Source of the DNA: Sulfidibacterium sp964549335
Lineage (GTDB): Bacteria > Bacteroidota > Bacteroidia > Bacteroidales > F082
Length of the DNA: 14,233 nucleotides
NCBI GenBank assembly: GCA_964549335.1
Contig: CAZJUQ010000049.1
Location: forward strand, 1 to 14,233
Reading direction: 5' to 3'
A program made the translations under genes and the position numbers. Positions 1 to 8,800 of the stretch are shown piece by piece (within the stretch, counting starts at the first letter, position 1; every line of letters begins with the position of its first letter). The notes beneath the pieces are model-generated. The model had not been told where the DNA came from and did no database searches. It worked only from the letters and a program-made list of their open reading frames with translations.

Positions 1-2
1 GG

Positions 3-101
3 CAAAAACAACAAATTAGCGTAATGCAAAATAAAATCAGGGATCTGGAAAATATGAAAAAAGAATGGCAAGAGTTAAAGAAAAATCTTTTTAAACAGTG
101 A
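3..101 (+). CDS. C-terminal fragment of an unknown protein (5' end outside window)
   Basis: An open frame enters from the left edge and stops at TGA 99-101, giving the last 32 residues of a protein. The fragment is rich in Lys, Glu and Gln with regularly spaced hydrophobic residues (segments such as IRDLENMKKEW and LKKNLF), so it probably ends in an amphipathic helix or short coiled coil. The other two forward frames hit stops within the first 24 bases, which supports this frame. No family can be named from so short a piece. It reads toward the IS remnant that begins near 149. The only hairpin that could end its transcript is at 165-201, inside that remnant. Confidence 0.55.
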   Translation, partial: QKQQISVMQNKIRDLENMKKEWQELKKNLFKQ

Positions 102-164
102 TACAATAGTCAATAGCTCAGGAAAAATACTGATTTTTTTAAATTAATGTCCGATAAACTTTTT

Positions 165-201
165 AAAAGCGGGATTTCTTTATCAGATTTCCCGCTTTTT
201 T
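165..201 (+). terminator. Rho-independent terminator-like hairpin ahead of the transposase remnant
   Basis: AAAAGCGGGA (165-174) pairs perfectly with TCCCGCTTTT (190-199) around a 15-nt loop and runs into T residues through 201. It lies inside the IS remnant, between the left inverted end and the transposase start. There it could block read-through transcription into the transposase, a common protective arrangement in insertion sequences. It may also end the transcript of the truncated gene at 3-101. Confidence 0.7.
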
Positions 202-233
202 ACATCTTGGTTTTTTACGATAAAAATTAAGAT

Positions 234-383
234 ATGAACAAAAGTACAAATTTTAGCGAAGTGCCGACAATTAAACAAATTTTAAAATACATTTTGCCAG
301 CCGGTATTTCTCGGACGGCAGAAAAGTATAAAAGCGACAGATATTATAAACGGTGTCTGTTATCCGGTTTTATTGGGCTATAA
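234..383 (+). pseudogene. N-terminal remnant of an IS4-type (DUF4372) transposase
   Basis: This is a 49-residue ORF from ATG 234 to TAA 381-383. It opens with MNKSTNFSEVPTIKQIL and carries KYKSDRYYKR at residues 31-40. The family's N-terminal DUF4372 domain has the layout MNKS-x-F, then a helix with Q-x-L/I, then a K-x-xSDRY-x-K segment, and this ORF follows it. After residue 40 the resemblance fades and translation stops, so the catalytic DDE core is absent and the product cannot transpose DNA. The right inverted end follows the stop by 25 bp, consistent with an internal deletion joining the 5' part of the gene to the 3' edge of the element. The ORF could in principle be a small real gene, but the flanking inverted repeats argue for an IS relic. 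Confidence 0.6.
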
Positions 384-444
384 CAACAATTTTAATAATA
401 TTTGCATTTTTATCGGACGGTGATGTATAAAAATCATAAAATAA

Positions 445-482
445 AAAAACCGGGATATTTAATGATAAACATACCGGTTTTT
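445..482 (-). terminator. Terminator of the korDABC operon
   Basis: AAAAACCGG (445-453) pairs with CCGGTTTTT (474-482), and TAT/ATA pairing inside extends the stem after a two-base bulge. On the minus strand the hairpin lies 26 bp past the korC stop and is followed by a T-run (A-run 443-449 on the plus strand). The arms are A-rich and T-rich, so it could also stop plus-strand transcripts leaving the IS remnant. Confidence 0.75.
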
Positions 483-508
483 ATTGCAATGTAAGTTGTA
501 ATTGTCCT

Positions 509-1063
509 TTATTTTACTTCTTGCACCACTTCTACACTTTTCATCCCCGTTTTTATTGCTTCTTCGTTAAGGGGGATAAGTTTATGGTGACGTTCCGGAA
601 GCGATTTTTTAAGTCCTTTGATAACATTTTCGAATTTAACGATAGGTTTTATTTTAAGATAGGCACCGAGAACCACCATATTGAAAATTTTTGTATTACC
701 CATTTCGGCGGCTTTTTTTGCACCTTCAACCCTGTAAATATTAATATCCTCACGTGTAGGATGATGCAAAATTCCGTTGGGGTCGTACAACAACACGCCA
801 CCCGGTTTTACAGCCTCTTCAAATTTATCCATCGATTGCTGGTTCAGTATTATGGCCGTATCATAAGCCCTTAATATGGGAGACGAAATACGCTCGTCGC
901 TTAAAATTACGGTAACGTTAGCTGTGCCTCCTCGCATTTCGGGACCGTACGAAGGCATCCAACTCACCTCCTGATCTTGCATAATTCCGGAATATGCCAA
1001 AATTTTACCCATGGATAAAACTCCTTGCCCTCCGAAACCTGCTATGATTATTTCTTCAGTCAT
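509..1063 (-). CDS. korC: 2-oxoacid:ferredoxin oxidoreductase, gamma subunit
   Basis: This 184-residue protein is the gamma subunit of a cytoplasmic enzyme that oxidatively decarboxylates a 2-oxoacid to an acyl-CoA and reduces ferredoxin. The glycine-rich motif GFGGQGV is at residues 9-15, and the family hallmark YGPEMRGG is at 39-46, followed by TANVTV. The length is normal for a free-standing gamma chain; in pyruvate:ferredoxin oxidoreductases this domain is often fused. It is the last gene of the operon, 24 bp after korB, with a hairpin terminator behind it. No Shine-Dalgarno sequence precedes the ATG, as is usual in this phylum. The subunit identity is secure. The substrate (2-oxoglutarate or branched-chain 2-oxoacids) cannot be read from this chain. 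Confidence 0.9.
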   Translation of the reverse strand: MTEEIIIAGFGGQGVLSMGKILAYSGIMQDQEVSWMPSYGPEMRGGTANVTVILSDERISSPILRAYDTAIILNQQSMDKFEEAVKPGGVLLYDPNGILHHPTREDINIYRVEGAKKAAEMGNTKIFNMVVLGAYLKIKPIVKFENVIKGLKKSLPERHHKLIPLNEEAIKTGMKSVEVVQEVK

Positions 1064-1087
1064 TTTCTTAGCTTTTAATATTCAAAA

Positions 1088-1876
1088 TTAATTAACTTTT
1101 TTGCCGTCAACTTTAATATCACCCAAAGGATAAAAGGGGAACATATTTTCCACCATCCAGTTATTGGCGTCAACGGGTGTCATTTTCCAACCCGAATTAC
1201 AGTTCGAAACCACTTCCACGAAATTCAAGCCCGGCTTGTCGTCCAATTGGTTTTGGAAAGCCTTTTTCAGGGCTCTCTTTGCCTTGCGTACCGCCGAGGG
1301 GGTATGAACCGCCTGACGGGTAACATAATATGTGCCCGGCAATTCGGCAACCAATTCGGTTATTTTTAACGGGTTTCCCATCATCGAAACATCGCGCCCG
1401 TATGGAGTTGTGGAAGTTTTCATTCCCGGCAGTGTAGTAGGTGCCATTTGCCCTCCGGTCATTCCGTAGATACCGTTATTAATAAAAACGATGACTATTT
1501 TTTCGCCGCGGTTACAAGCATGGATGGTTTCGGCGGTACCTATTGCCGCAAGGTCGCCGTCCCCTTGGTAGGTAAACACGGTTTTCTTGGGCCACAAACG
1601 TTTTATTGCCGTTGCCAATGCCGGTGCCCGTCCGTGGGCGGCTTCCTGCATATCAACATTCATAAATTCGTATGCCAATACCGAACACCCCACGGGGGCA
1701 ATACCAATGGTATCGTTTTCAAGACCCAACTCTTCAACTATCTCCATTATTAAACGGTGGGTTGTTCCGTGTCCGCAACCGGGACAATAACTAAGGGTTT
1801 TATCGGTCATCAAATCGGTTTTCTTATAAACCAGATTTTCAGGCTTTATAATATCTTGAACACTAATTTCTGACAT
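1088..1876 (-). CDS. korB: 2-oxoacid:ferredoxin oxidoreductase, beta subunit (thiamine diphosphate-binding)
   Basis: This 262-residue protein is the thiamine-diphosphate subunit that carries out decarboxylation in the KorDABC complex. It shows CPGCGHG at residues 31-37, the diphosphate/Mg-binding GDGD at 105-108 followed by AIG, and the cofactor-loop motif NNGIYGMTGGQ at 133-143, then PTT. These are the standard landmarks of KorB/VorA-type beta subunits, and the length is close to the usual range. Its ATG lies three bases after the korA stop codon. An AGGAGG sequence (CCTCCT at 1884-1889 on the plus strand) formed by the last codons of korA sits at good Shine-Dalgarno distance, suggesting coupled translation. 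The NNGIYGMTGGQ motif is shared by 2-oxoglutarate and branched-chain enzymes, so the substrate remains open. Confidence 0.92.
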   Translation of the reverse strand: MSEISVQDIIKPENLVYKKTDLMTDKTLSYCPGCGHGTTHRLIMEIVEELGLENDTIGIAPVGCSVLAYEFMNVDMQEAAHGRAPALATAIKRLWPKKTVFTYQGDGDLAAIGTAETIHACNRGEKIVIVFINNGIYGMTGGQMAPTTLPGMKTSTTPYGRDVSMMGNPLKITELVAELPGTYYVTRQAVHTPSAVRKAKRALKKAFQNQLDDKPGLNFVEVVSNCNSGWKMTPVDANNWMVENMFPFYPLGDIKVDGKKVN

Positions 1877-1879
1877 AAC

Positions 1880-2965
1880 TTATCCTCCTATAATTTTTTG
1901 TTCCAACGATTGTGCAACCTCTTCCGGCGAATGGATCATACCTCCCAAACGCCCGCAATGTTCCACTTTTACTTTACCGTTAACGGCAAGACGGATATCT
2001 TCCACCATTTGTCCGGCGCTCATTTCCACCGACAAAAATCCTTTTACGCCCTGTTTAACAAGTTCTTGAATTTTTTTCGTTGGAAAAGGCCACAAAGTAA
2101 TAGGTCTGATAAGTCCCACTTTGAGACCTTTTTCGCGCAACAAATGAATGGCTTTTAACGAAACCCTTGCACTGGTACCGTATGCAACAATAATGTATTC
2201 GGCATCGTCGCAATCAAGGGCTTCAAATCTAACTTCATTCTCTTCTATTTGGCGGTATTTTTCTTGCAAATGTTTATTATGGTCTTCCAATCTTTGCGGG
2301 TCCAAATCCAATGAAGTAAGAATACGCCGTTCGCCGCCTTTGGGTTTTCCATTGGTAGCCCAAGGATATTTTTCCGTTATCTCCTCGTCGGTAAGGCGCG
2401 GTATCGGTTCGAAAAGCTCAACCTTTTCCATCATTTGACCTATAGCACCGTCTGACAACATCATCACGGGCATGCGGTATTTAAAGGCCAAATCGAATGC
2501 CACGGGAACAAAATCGGACATCTCTTGAACCGACGAAGGTGCCAAAACTATCAAACGGTAATCACCGTGACCACCGCCCTTGGTAGCTTGAAAATAGTCG
2601 GATTGTGCGGGTTGAATATCTCCCAGTCCGGGACCGCCGCGCATAACATTAACAATAAGTGCCGGTATTTCGGCGCCTGCCATATAGGATATTCCCTCTT
2701 GCATCAAACTTATTCCGGGGCTTGACGAAGAAGTAACAACCTTTTTTCCCGAGCCGCCGCCGCCATACAGCATATTTATGGAAGCCACCTCGCTTTCGGC
2801 TTGCAAAACAACCATTCCGGTGCGTTCCCAAGGTTTTTCGGCGGTAAGATATTCCACAACCTCCGATTGAGGGGTTATCGGGTATCCGAAATAACCATCG
2901 GCACCGGCACGTATTATCGCCTCGGCCAATGCTTCGTTACCTTTCATTAATCTTAATTCACCCAT
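1880..2965 (-). CDS. korA: 2-oxoacid:ferredoxin oxidoreductase, alpha subunit (KorA/VorB type)
   Basis: This 361-residue protein is the alpha subunit, which forms the active site with beta and binds the 2-oxoacid. YPITPQSE at residues 28-35 is the conserved pyrimidine-binding-domain signature. The serine-rich segment SSSSPGISLMQEG (79-91) and GPGLGDIQPAQSD (111-123) are typical of KorA/VorB chains. A C-terminal transketolase-like domain follows (about 250-361, including IIVAYGTSARVSLKAI). No gamma domain is fused, consistent with the separate korC gene. It starts 28 bp after korD, and its last two glycine codons provide the ribosome-binding sequence of korB. Homologues are named either 2-oxoglutarate or 3-methyl-2-oxobutanoate oxidoreductase. 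In anaerobic Bacteroidota either a reductive-TCA step to 2-oxoglutarate or branched-chain 2-oxoacid conversion is plausible. Confidence 0.9.
   Translation of the reverse strand: MGELRLMKGNEALAEAIIRAGADGYFGYPITPQSEVVEYLTAEKPWERTGMVVLQAESEVASINMLYGGGGSGKKVVTSSSSPGISLMQEGISYMAGAEIPALIVNVMRGGPGLGDIQPAQSDYFQATKGGGHGDYRLIVLAPSSVQEMSDFVPVAFDLAFKYRMPVMMLSDGAIGQMMEKVELFEPIPRLTDEEITEKYPWATNGKPKGGERRILTSLDLDPQRLEDHNKHLQEKYRQIEENEVRFEALDCDDAEYIIVAYGTSARVSLKAIHLLREKGLKVGLIRPITLWPFPTKKIQELVKQGVKGFLSVEMSAGQMVEDIRLAVNGKVKVEHCGRLGGMIHSPEEVAQSLEQKIIGG
1884..1889 (-). promoter_or_regulatory. Shine-Dalgarno sequence of korB inside the end of korA
   Basis: On the minus strand AGGAGG precedes the korB ATG with a 7-base gap and is made by the last two glycine codons of korA. 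A strong Shine-Dalgarno match is uncommon in this phylum. None of the other genes here shows one, so it probably serves re-initiation at the three-base korA/korB junction. Confidence 0.6.
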
Positions 2966-2993
2966 ATTTCTTGTTTTTTTATTATTTGAAAAA

Positions 2994-3218
2994 TTAAATT
3001 TTTACCCTGTAAACGGTTATTACTCCGTCAGGGCATACAACGGCACAGTTTGTACATCCGGTACATGCTTCAGGATTTGCCATATAAGCATAGTGATACC
3101 CTTTGCCGTTTACTTTACTTTCCAGTGCTATGACATCGGTGGGGCAAGCAGGCACACATACTCCGCAGCCTTTGCACGCATCAATGTCAACAACAATTGC
3201 TCCTCTGATTTTAGCCAT
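2994..3218 (-). CDS. korD: 2-oxoacid:ferredoxin oxidoreductase, delta subunit (2x[4Fe-4S] ferredoxin)
   Basis: This 74-residue ferredoxin-like protein is the first gene of the operon. Two cluster-binding motifs are intact: C15-C18-C21-C25 followed by Pro (CKGCGVCVPACP) and C52-C55-C58-C62 followed by Pro (CTGCTNCAVVCP). All eight ligands of two [4Fe-4S] clusters are therefore present. In this enzyme family the small subunit passes electrons from the thiamine site of the alpha-beta core to external ferredoxin. No signal peptide is seen, so it is cytoplasmic. Its position immediately before the alpha, beta and gamma genes is the usual order in Bacteroidales. No convincing TAnnTTTG box was found upstream, but two inverted repeats lie within 60 bp of its start. 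Confidence 0.92.
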   Translation of the reverse strand: MAKIRGAIVVDIDACKGCGVCVPACPTDVIALESKVNGKGYHYAYMANPEACTGCTNCAVVCPDGVITVYRVKI

Positions 3219-3238
3219 AAGATTTCATTTAAATCGTT

Positions 3239-3276
3239 TGCAAAATTTTGCACGAAAATACAATTTTACCAAAATT
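3239..3276. repeat. Two AT-rich inverted repeats upstream of korD (operator candidates)
   Basis: TGCAAAATTTTGCA at 3239-3252 is a perfect 14-bp palindrome, and AATTTT-ACC-AAAATT at 3262-3276 is a second dyad. They sit 21-58 bp upstream of korD, where the transcription start would be expected. Either could bind a dimeric regulator. The region is AT-rich, so chance palindromes are also likely. Confidence 0.3.
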
Positions 3277-3391
3277 TCAATATACGTTATTTACTTAAAA
3301 AAACATATCCCGGGCAATTTATAATCTTTCTTATTTATTTTTTGTTGAAAAAAAGATTTTTCAGCAGCTTCCAAGTTAATATCCTAAACCA

Positions 3392-3399
3392 TACTTTTG
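3392..3399 (+). promoter_or_regulatory. -7 box of the uvrD promoter
   Basis: TACTTTTG matches the Bacteroidota -7 consensus TAnnTTTG exactly. No clear TTTG -33 box lies at the expected distance (only TTCC around 3369-3372). Transcription would start near 3404-3408, leaving a very short leader before the GTG codon at 3416. Confidence 0.45.
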
Positions 3400-3415
3400 C
3401 ACCAAAATATTGAGA

Positions 3416-5677
3416 GTGGAAAATTTTTTAAGTCAACTGAACCGGGAACAATACGATGCAGTGATAAATACCGAAGGACCAAGTATGGTTATTGCCGGTG
3501 CCGGTGCCGGAAAAACAAGGGTGCTCACTTACAAAATAGCCTATTTGATAAGCAAGGGTATCGACCCCTTTAATATTTTGGCTCTTACCTTTACCAACAA
3601 AGCAGCCCGCGAAATGAAAGAGAGAATTATTGAACTTGTTGGCGACGGCGAAGGACGAAACGTTTGGATGGGAACTTTCCACTCCGTTTTTGCAAAAGTA
3701 TTACGTATCGACGGACACCACCTCGGCTATCCTCCCAATTACACAATATACGATTCCGACGACTCAAAACGGCTGATAAAACAAATTATCAAAGACATGG
3801 CGCTGGACCCCAAAACTTATACTCCCTCGTATATCTCAAGCAGAATCTCAATGGCAAAATCGTTCCTTATCTCTCCCGAAGATTATGCTCGGAACCCTGA
3901 AATAATTTCTGCCGACGAAAGCGCTCAACGACCCTTAATAAAAGATATCTACAAAAGATACAATGCCCGGTTGAGACGTGCCGATGCAATGGATTTTGAC
4001 GATTTGCTTTTTAACACTTTTGTCCTATTCCGCGATTTTCGCGACGTACTGAAAAAATACCAACAAAAGTTCAAATATATACTTGTGGACGAGTACCAAG
4101 ATACCAATGAGGCTCAATATTTTATAATTAAAAAACTGGCGGCAAAAAACGAAAATATTTGCGTTGTAGGTGACGATGCCCAAAGCATTTATGCCTTCAG
4201 AGGTGCAAACATCCGTAATATCTTAAATTTCAAAAAAGATTATCCCGATTACAAACTTTTCAAACTGCAACAAAACTACCGTTCAACAAAAATTATAGTG
4301 GATGCCGCCAACAAAGTGATAAAAAACAACAGGGACCAAATAAAAAAGACCGTTTGGACAAACAACGAACAAGGTAAACCCATCGGTTACATCAGAGCAC
4401 TCAGCGACAGCGAAGAGGGCGAAAAGGTGGCTCAAACGATTTTCGAAATAAAGATGAACGAAAAAGTCCCCAACAGCCATTTTGCCGTGCTTTACCGTAC
4501 AAATGCACAATCGCGCTCCTTAGAAGAAGCCTTGCGCAAAATGAACATTCCTTACAGGATTTACGGAGGACTCTCATTCTATCAAAGAAAAGAGATAAAG
4601 GATATTATAGCCTATTTCAGACTCACAGTTAACCAAAACGACGAAGAAGCCCTGATGAGGGCTATTAACATCCCCTCAAGGGGAATAGGCAAAACCACTC
4701 TGGAGAAGATAAACATTGCCGCTACCGAATATAACGTAAGCATGTGGCAAGTTATTAACAATCCATTTGCGTACAAACTGAACGTAAACCAAGGCACACT
4801 GAAAAAACTGGACTCCTTTACAACGATGGTAAAAAGTTTTAAGGCGGATGCGGAAAAAAAAGATGCTTACGAAGCCGCAAAAAAAATCGCCACCGCATCG
4901 GGAATATTAAAAATGTACCGCGACGATGACAGCCCCGAAGCACAAAACAGGCTCGAAAATATCGAAGAACTGTTAAATGCCATAAAAGAGTTTGCCGAGC
5001 AAGGTGCCGAAGCAAATCAAGGCGACCTGTCGTCACAGGGAAGACTTGCCGAATTTATGGAGAGTGTGGCACTTATGACCGATGCCGACAAAGATAATCC
5101 CAACGACAACGACAAAGTTTTGCTCATGACGGTACATGCCGCCAAAGGATTGGAGTTCCCTTACGTCTTTGTTGTGGGTCTCGAAGAGAACCTTTTCCCC
5201 TCTATTCAGTCGTTAAATACACGTGCCGAACTCGAAGAAGAACGGCGACTTTTTTATGTGGCTATTACGCGGGCTCAAAAACGGCTGTTTTTGTCACATG
5301 CCGAAAGCCGTTACAGGTGGGGACAATTCAACTTTGCCGAACCAAGCCGTTTTTTGGATGAAATTGATGAAAATTTATTGGAACATGCTCAATCGTACAA
5401 AAAAGAGGTAAAAAAACCGGCTCATCTTTCCGCCGCATACTCCGAAAATCAAACCGGATATGTTAATGGCAACGATAAACCGGCATATAATAAAAACAAT
5501 ATTGCAAATCCCAACGAGTTGATGCCCGGAACAGTGGTATCCCATCCCAAATTCGGCACCGGTAAAATATTAAGTATGGAAGGCGAAGGCCCCAACAAAA
5601 AAGCCGTTGTATTTTTTAACAGCGCCGGTCAAAAAACCCTTCTCCTCAGGTTTGCCAAACTGAGTATCATCAACTGA
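3416..5677 (+). CDS. uvrD: UvrD/PcrA-type superfamily 1A DNA helicase
   Basis: This is an ATP-dependent 3'-5' DNA helicase of the UvrD/PcrA/Rep group, used in nucleotide excision repair, mismatch repair and clearing of stalled polymerases or recombinase filaments. With the GTG at 3416 as start it has 753 residues. Q motif LNREQYDAV is near the N-terminus. Walker A GAGAGKT is at 28-34, VDEYQDT (Walker B) at 224-230, GDDAQSIYAFRG from 252, QNYRST at 286-291, TVHAAKGLEF at 572-581 and RLFYVAITRA at 611-620. Residues 703-753 (PGTVVSHPKFGTGKI onward) match the Tudor-like C-terminal domain that contacts RNA polymerase in PcrA. All motifs are intact. A TTG at 3410 would add two residues; GTG gives MENFLSQLN, closer to homologues. 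There is no ATG alternative upstream of Walker A. Confidence 0.92.
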   Translation: MENFLSQLNREQYDAVINTEGPSMVIAGAGAGKTRVLTYKIAYLISKGIDPFNILALTFTNKAAREMKERIIELVGDGEGRNVWMGTFHSVFAKVLRIDGHHLGYPPNYTIYDSDDSKRLIKQIIKDMALDPKTYTPSYISSRISMAKSFLISPEDYARNPEIISADESAQRPLIKDIYKRYNARLRRADAMDFDDLLFNTFVLFRDFRDVLKKYQQKFKYILVDEYQDTNEAQYFIIKKLAAKNENICVVGDDAQSIYAFRGANIRNILNFKKDYPDYKLFKLQQNYRSTKIIVDAANKVIKNNRDQIKKTVWTNNEQGKPIGYIRALSDSEEGEKVAQTIFEIKMNEKVPNSHFAVLYRTNAQSRSLEEALRKMNIPYRIYGGLSFYQRKEIKDIIAYFRLTVNQNDEEALMRAINIPSRGIGKTTLEKINIAATEYNVSMWQVINNPFAYKLNVNQGTLKKLDSFTTMVKSFKADAEKKDAYEAAKKIATASGILKMYRDDDSPEAQNRLENIEELLNAIKEFAEQGAEANQGDLSSQGRLAEFMESVALMTDADKDNPNDNDKVLLMTVHAAKGLEFPYVFVVGLEENLFPSIQSLNTRAELEEERRLFYVAITRAQKRLFLSHAESRYRWGQFNFAEPSRFLDEIDENLLEHAQSYKKEVKKPAHLSAAYSENQTGYVNGNDKPAYNKNNIANPNELMPGTVVSHPKFGTGKILSMEGEGPNKKAVVFFNSAGQKTLLLRFAKLSIIN

Positions 5678-5785
5678 AACAAAATGTTTTTTCCTCTAAT
5701 TCCCGCTATCAACGGTCAAACCAAAAACCGTCATACTTGCAAAAAAAAATATTCGGTAAAATTAGACCCCGCACGTTTCCTTTTC

Positions 5786-5793
5786 TATCTTTG
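5786..5793 (+). promoter_or_regulatory. -7 box of the purL promoter
   Basis: TATCTTTG is an exact match to TAnnTTTG, 28 bp before the purL ATG. TTAG at 5762-5765 could act as a one-mismatch -33 box with a 20-bp spacer. No hairpin terminator for uvrD was found in the 144-bp gap, so some read-through into purL is possible. No purine-regulator site was recognised. Confidence 0.5.
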
Positions 5794-5821
5794 CACACCG
5801 TAGTAATAAAAACAAACGGGC

Positions 5822-8800
5822 ATGGTATATTTTTATTCCTCTGACAAAAAAAGCTATTACCTTGTAGCCTCTAACAGGCAATTGGACATTTCGGAACAAC
5901 AAAAATTATCGTGGCTTTTCGGCGAAGCCAAATTGTGCACAAAAAGTTCAATAGAGGGACTGTTTGCGGGACCACGCAAAGAGATGATTACCCCTTGGAG
6001 CACCAATGCCGTGGAAATAACCGTAAATATGGGAATAAGAGGCATAGAACGTATTGAAAGGTTCAGAACCGTTTCAAGCAAAAATGCCGAATACGACCCC
6101 ATGCTCGAAGCCATTTACGATGGCCTTGACGAAAACACCTTTACCATAGAAATAAAACCCGAGCCCGTACGCTACATAGACGACATTGCAGCATATAACC
6201 TCGCCGAAGGACTTGCCATGAGCAACGACGAAGTTGCATATTTGGAAAGTATTAGCAAAAAAATAAAAAGAAAACTAACCGATTCGGAAATTTACGGTTT
6301 TGCTCAAATAAATTCTGAACACTGCCGGCATAAAATATTTAACGGCAAGTTCATTATCGACGGCAAAGAGATGCCCGAAAGCCTGTTTGCACTAATAAAA
6401 AAGACTTCGAAAGAGAACCCTAACAAAATAGTTTCGGCATACAAAGACAATGTGGCATTTGTGGTAGGTCCAAAAATAAAACAGTTTGCCCCCCGGAACC
6501 AGGACCGTGCTGAATATTTCGAGGTTAAAGATATTGAAAGTCTTATTTCGTTGAAAGCCGAAACTCACAATTTCCCCACAACCGTCGAACCTTTCAACGG
6601 TGCCGCAACAGGCAGCGGAGGCGAAATCCGCGACCGTATGGCAGGAGGAAAAGGCAGTCTTCCCCTGGCGGGAACCGCCGTTTATATGACCTCATACCCA
6701 CGCCTTACATCGGTAAAAGAATACGAAAACAATGTTCCCGTAAGGAGATGGTTGTATCATAACCCCGCAGATATTTTAATAAAAGCCTCAAACGGCGCTT
6801 CCGACTTCGGAAACAAGTTCGGGCAACCGTTAATAAACGGAAGTCTTTTTACTTTCGAACATGCCGAAAACGGCAAAATCTACGGCTACGACAAAGTTAT
6901 AATGCTTGCCGGAGGTATCGGCTTTGCCAATAAACGCGACGGACAAAAAGATATGCCCCGGGAGGGTGATATTATTGTTGTTTTGGGTGGCGACAATTAC
7001 AGGATAGGAATGGGAGGAGGTGCGGTATCGTCGGTAGCAACAGGAGAATACGGACAAAATATAGAGCTGAATGCCGTTCAACGTGCTAATCCCGAAATGC
7101 AAAAACGGGTGGCTAATACCATAAGAGCTCTGGTGGAATCGGATAACAATCCCATTGTCTCTATTCACGACCACGGTGCAGGAGGACACCTGAACAGCCT
7201 TTCGGAACTGGTGGAAGAGACCGGTGCCGTTATTGAGGTTGGAAAATTACCCCTCGGAGACCCCACATTGTCAATAAAGGAGATTCTCGGAAACGAATCG
7301 CAAGAGCGTATGGGGATGGTAGTTAATGAAGAGAGTTATAAACATATCGAAAAAATTGCCTCACGCGAACGCTCCCCTATTTACAAAGTAGGAACGGTAA
7401 AAAAGAATCAACGACTAATTATAGAGGATGAAGAGGGAAACTGTCCGGTGGATTTACAACTTGAAGTACTCTTCGGGAAACCACCGAAAACAGTCTTAAC
7501 AGACACCACTGAACAGGTAAAATTTGAAGAGCCCTCCTACTCTCTTTCAAAACTGAACGAATATCTTGTTAATGTTTTGCAAATTGAGGCTGTAGCGTGT
7601 AAAGACTGGCTCACAAACAAAGTGGACCGCTCGGTAACCGGAAAAGTAGCCATGCAACAATGTACCGGGGTACTGCAATTGCCATTGAACAACCTGGGCA
7701 TCTCGGCATTGGACTACGACGGCAAAAAAGGTATCGCCACGGCAATAGGTCATGCTCCCGCCGTAGCGTTGGCAGACCCCGCCAAAGGGTCGCGCCTCTC
7801 CATAGCCGAAGCCCTGACAAATATCGTTTGGGCACCTATAGAAGGAGGATTACGCGGAGTTTCGCTTAGCGCCAATTGGATGTGGCCCGCACGAAACAGC
7901 GGGGAAAACGCCCGCCTGTACAAAGCGGTAAAAGCCGTCAGCGACTTCGCCATAGAGCTGGGAATTAACATCCCCACGGGAAAAGATTCCCTCTCGATGA
8001 CACAAAAATATCCCGACGGCACGGTGGTGTATGCCCCGGGAACAGTAATAATCTCCGCCGCCGCCGAAGTAGAAGATGTGAAAAAAGCTGTCCGCACCAA
8101 CATCCAAACCATTGAAAATACTCATGTGATATATATCGACTTTTCAAAATCACCATTTGCACTGGGAGGCAGCAGTTTCGCCCAAACCCTGAACCGTGTT
8201 GGCACTCAAACTCCCGATATTGCCGACGCAAAATATTTCGCCCTCGCTTTCGATACCGTTCAAAAGCTGATAAAAGAGAATCTGATATTGGCAGGTCACG
8301 ACATTTCCTCGGGAGGTATTATTACAACATTGTTCGAAATGAATTTCGCCAACTGCGATTACGGTATGGACATCGTTCTCGACAGCATCCCCGAGAAGGA
8401 CCCGGTAAAACTCCTTTTCAGCGAAAACCCGGGAGTAGTAATACAGGTAAAAGACAAAGAGAGAGTTACAGGAATATTGAAATCCGCCGGAATATCTCAT
8501 TACACCATAGGAACCGTTGTTAACAGTTGTACCCTCGGCATTAAAAAGGGTGAGAATAATTTCACCTTTAACATTGCCGACTACCGCGATATTTGGTACG
8601 AAACATCATACCTTTTCGACAAAAAACAGACGGCAGGCGATTTGGCTCATACCCGTTTTAAAAATTACAAAAAACAGGACTTGAAATACTCATTCCCCAA
8701 ACATTTCGACGGTAAAGCTTCCACACTGGGAATAGATCTCGAAAGAAGAGGAAAATCGGGAATAAAAGCCGCCATAATAAGGGAAAAAGGGATAAACGGC

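Larger units (their letters stand above)
149..418 (+). mobile_element. Internally deleted IS4-type insertion sequence remnant (about 270 bp) with 10-bp inverted ends
   Basis: GTCCGATAAA at 149-158 is matched by its exact reverse complement TTTATCGGAC at 409-418. Between them lie a strong hairpin with a T-run (165-201) and a 49-codon ORF (234-383) resembling the start of DUF4372/IS4-type transposases. A full element of this kind would carry a transposase of several hundred codons, so this one seems to have lost most of it. No target-site duplication could be seen outside the inverted ends, so the true termini could lie a few bases further out. The inverted repeat is read directly; the IS4-type assignment rests on recalled family similarity. 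Confidence 0.55.

Noticed and set aside
110..139. TCAG/CTGA with a following T-run as a terminator of the first gene
   Set aside because: The stem has four pairs and is AT-rich around it; the hairpin at 165-201 is far stronger.
521..874. 117-codon plus-strand frame opposite korC
   Set aside because: Lies inside the well-supported korC gene on the other strand; composition (many Phe, His, Cys) is typical of an antisense shadow.
5712..5731. ACGGT/ACCGT inverted repeat after uvrD as a terminator
   Set aside because: The stem is only five base pairs, with no T-run after it on the plus strand.
7750..8112. Minus-strand frames of up to 120 codons inside purL
   Set aside because: They overlap the intact purL synthetase region and have no recognisable domains.
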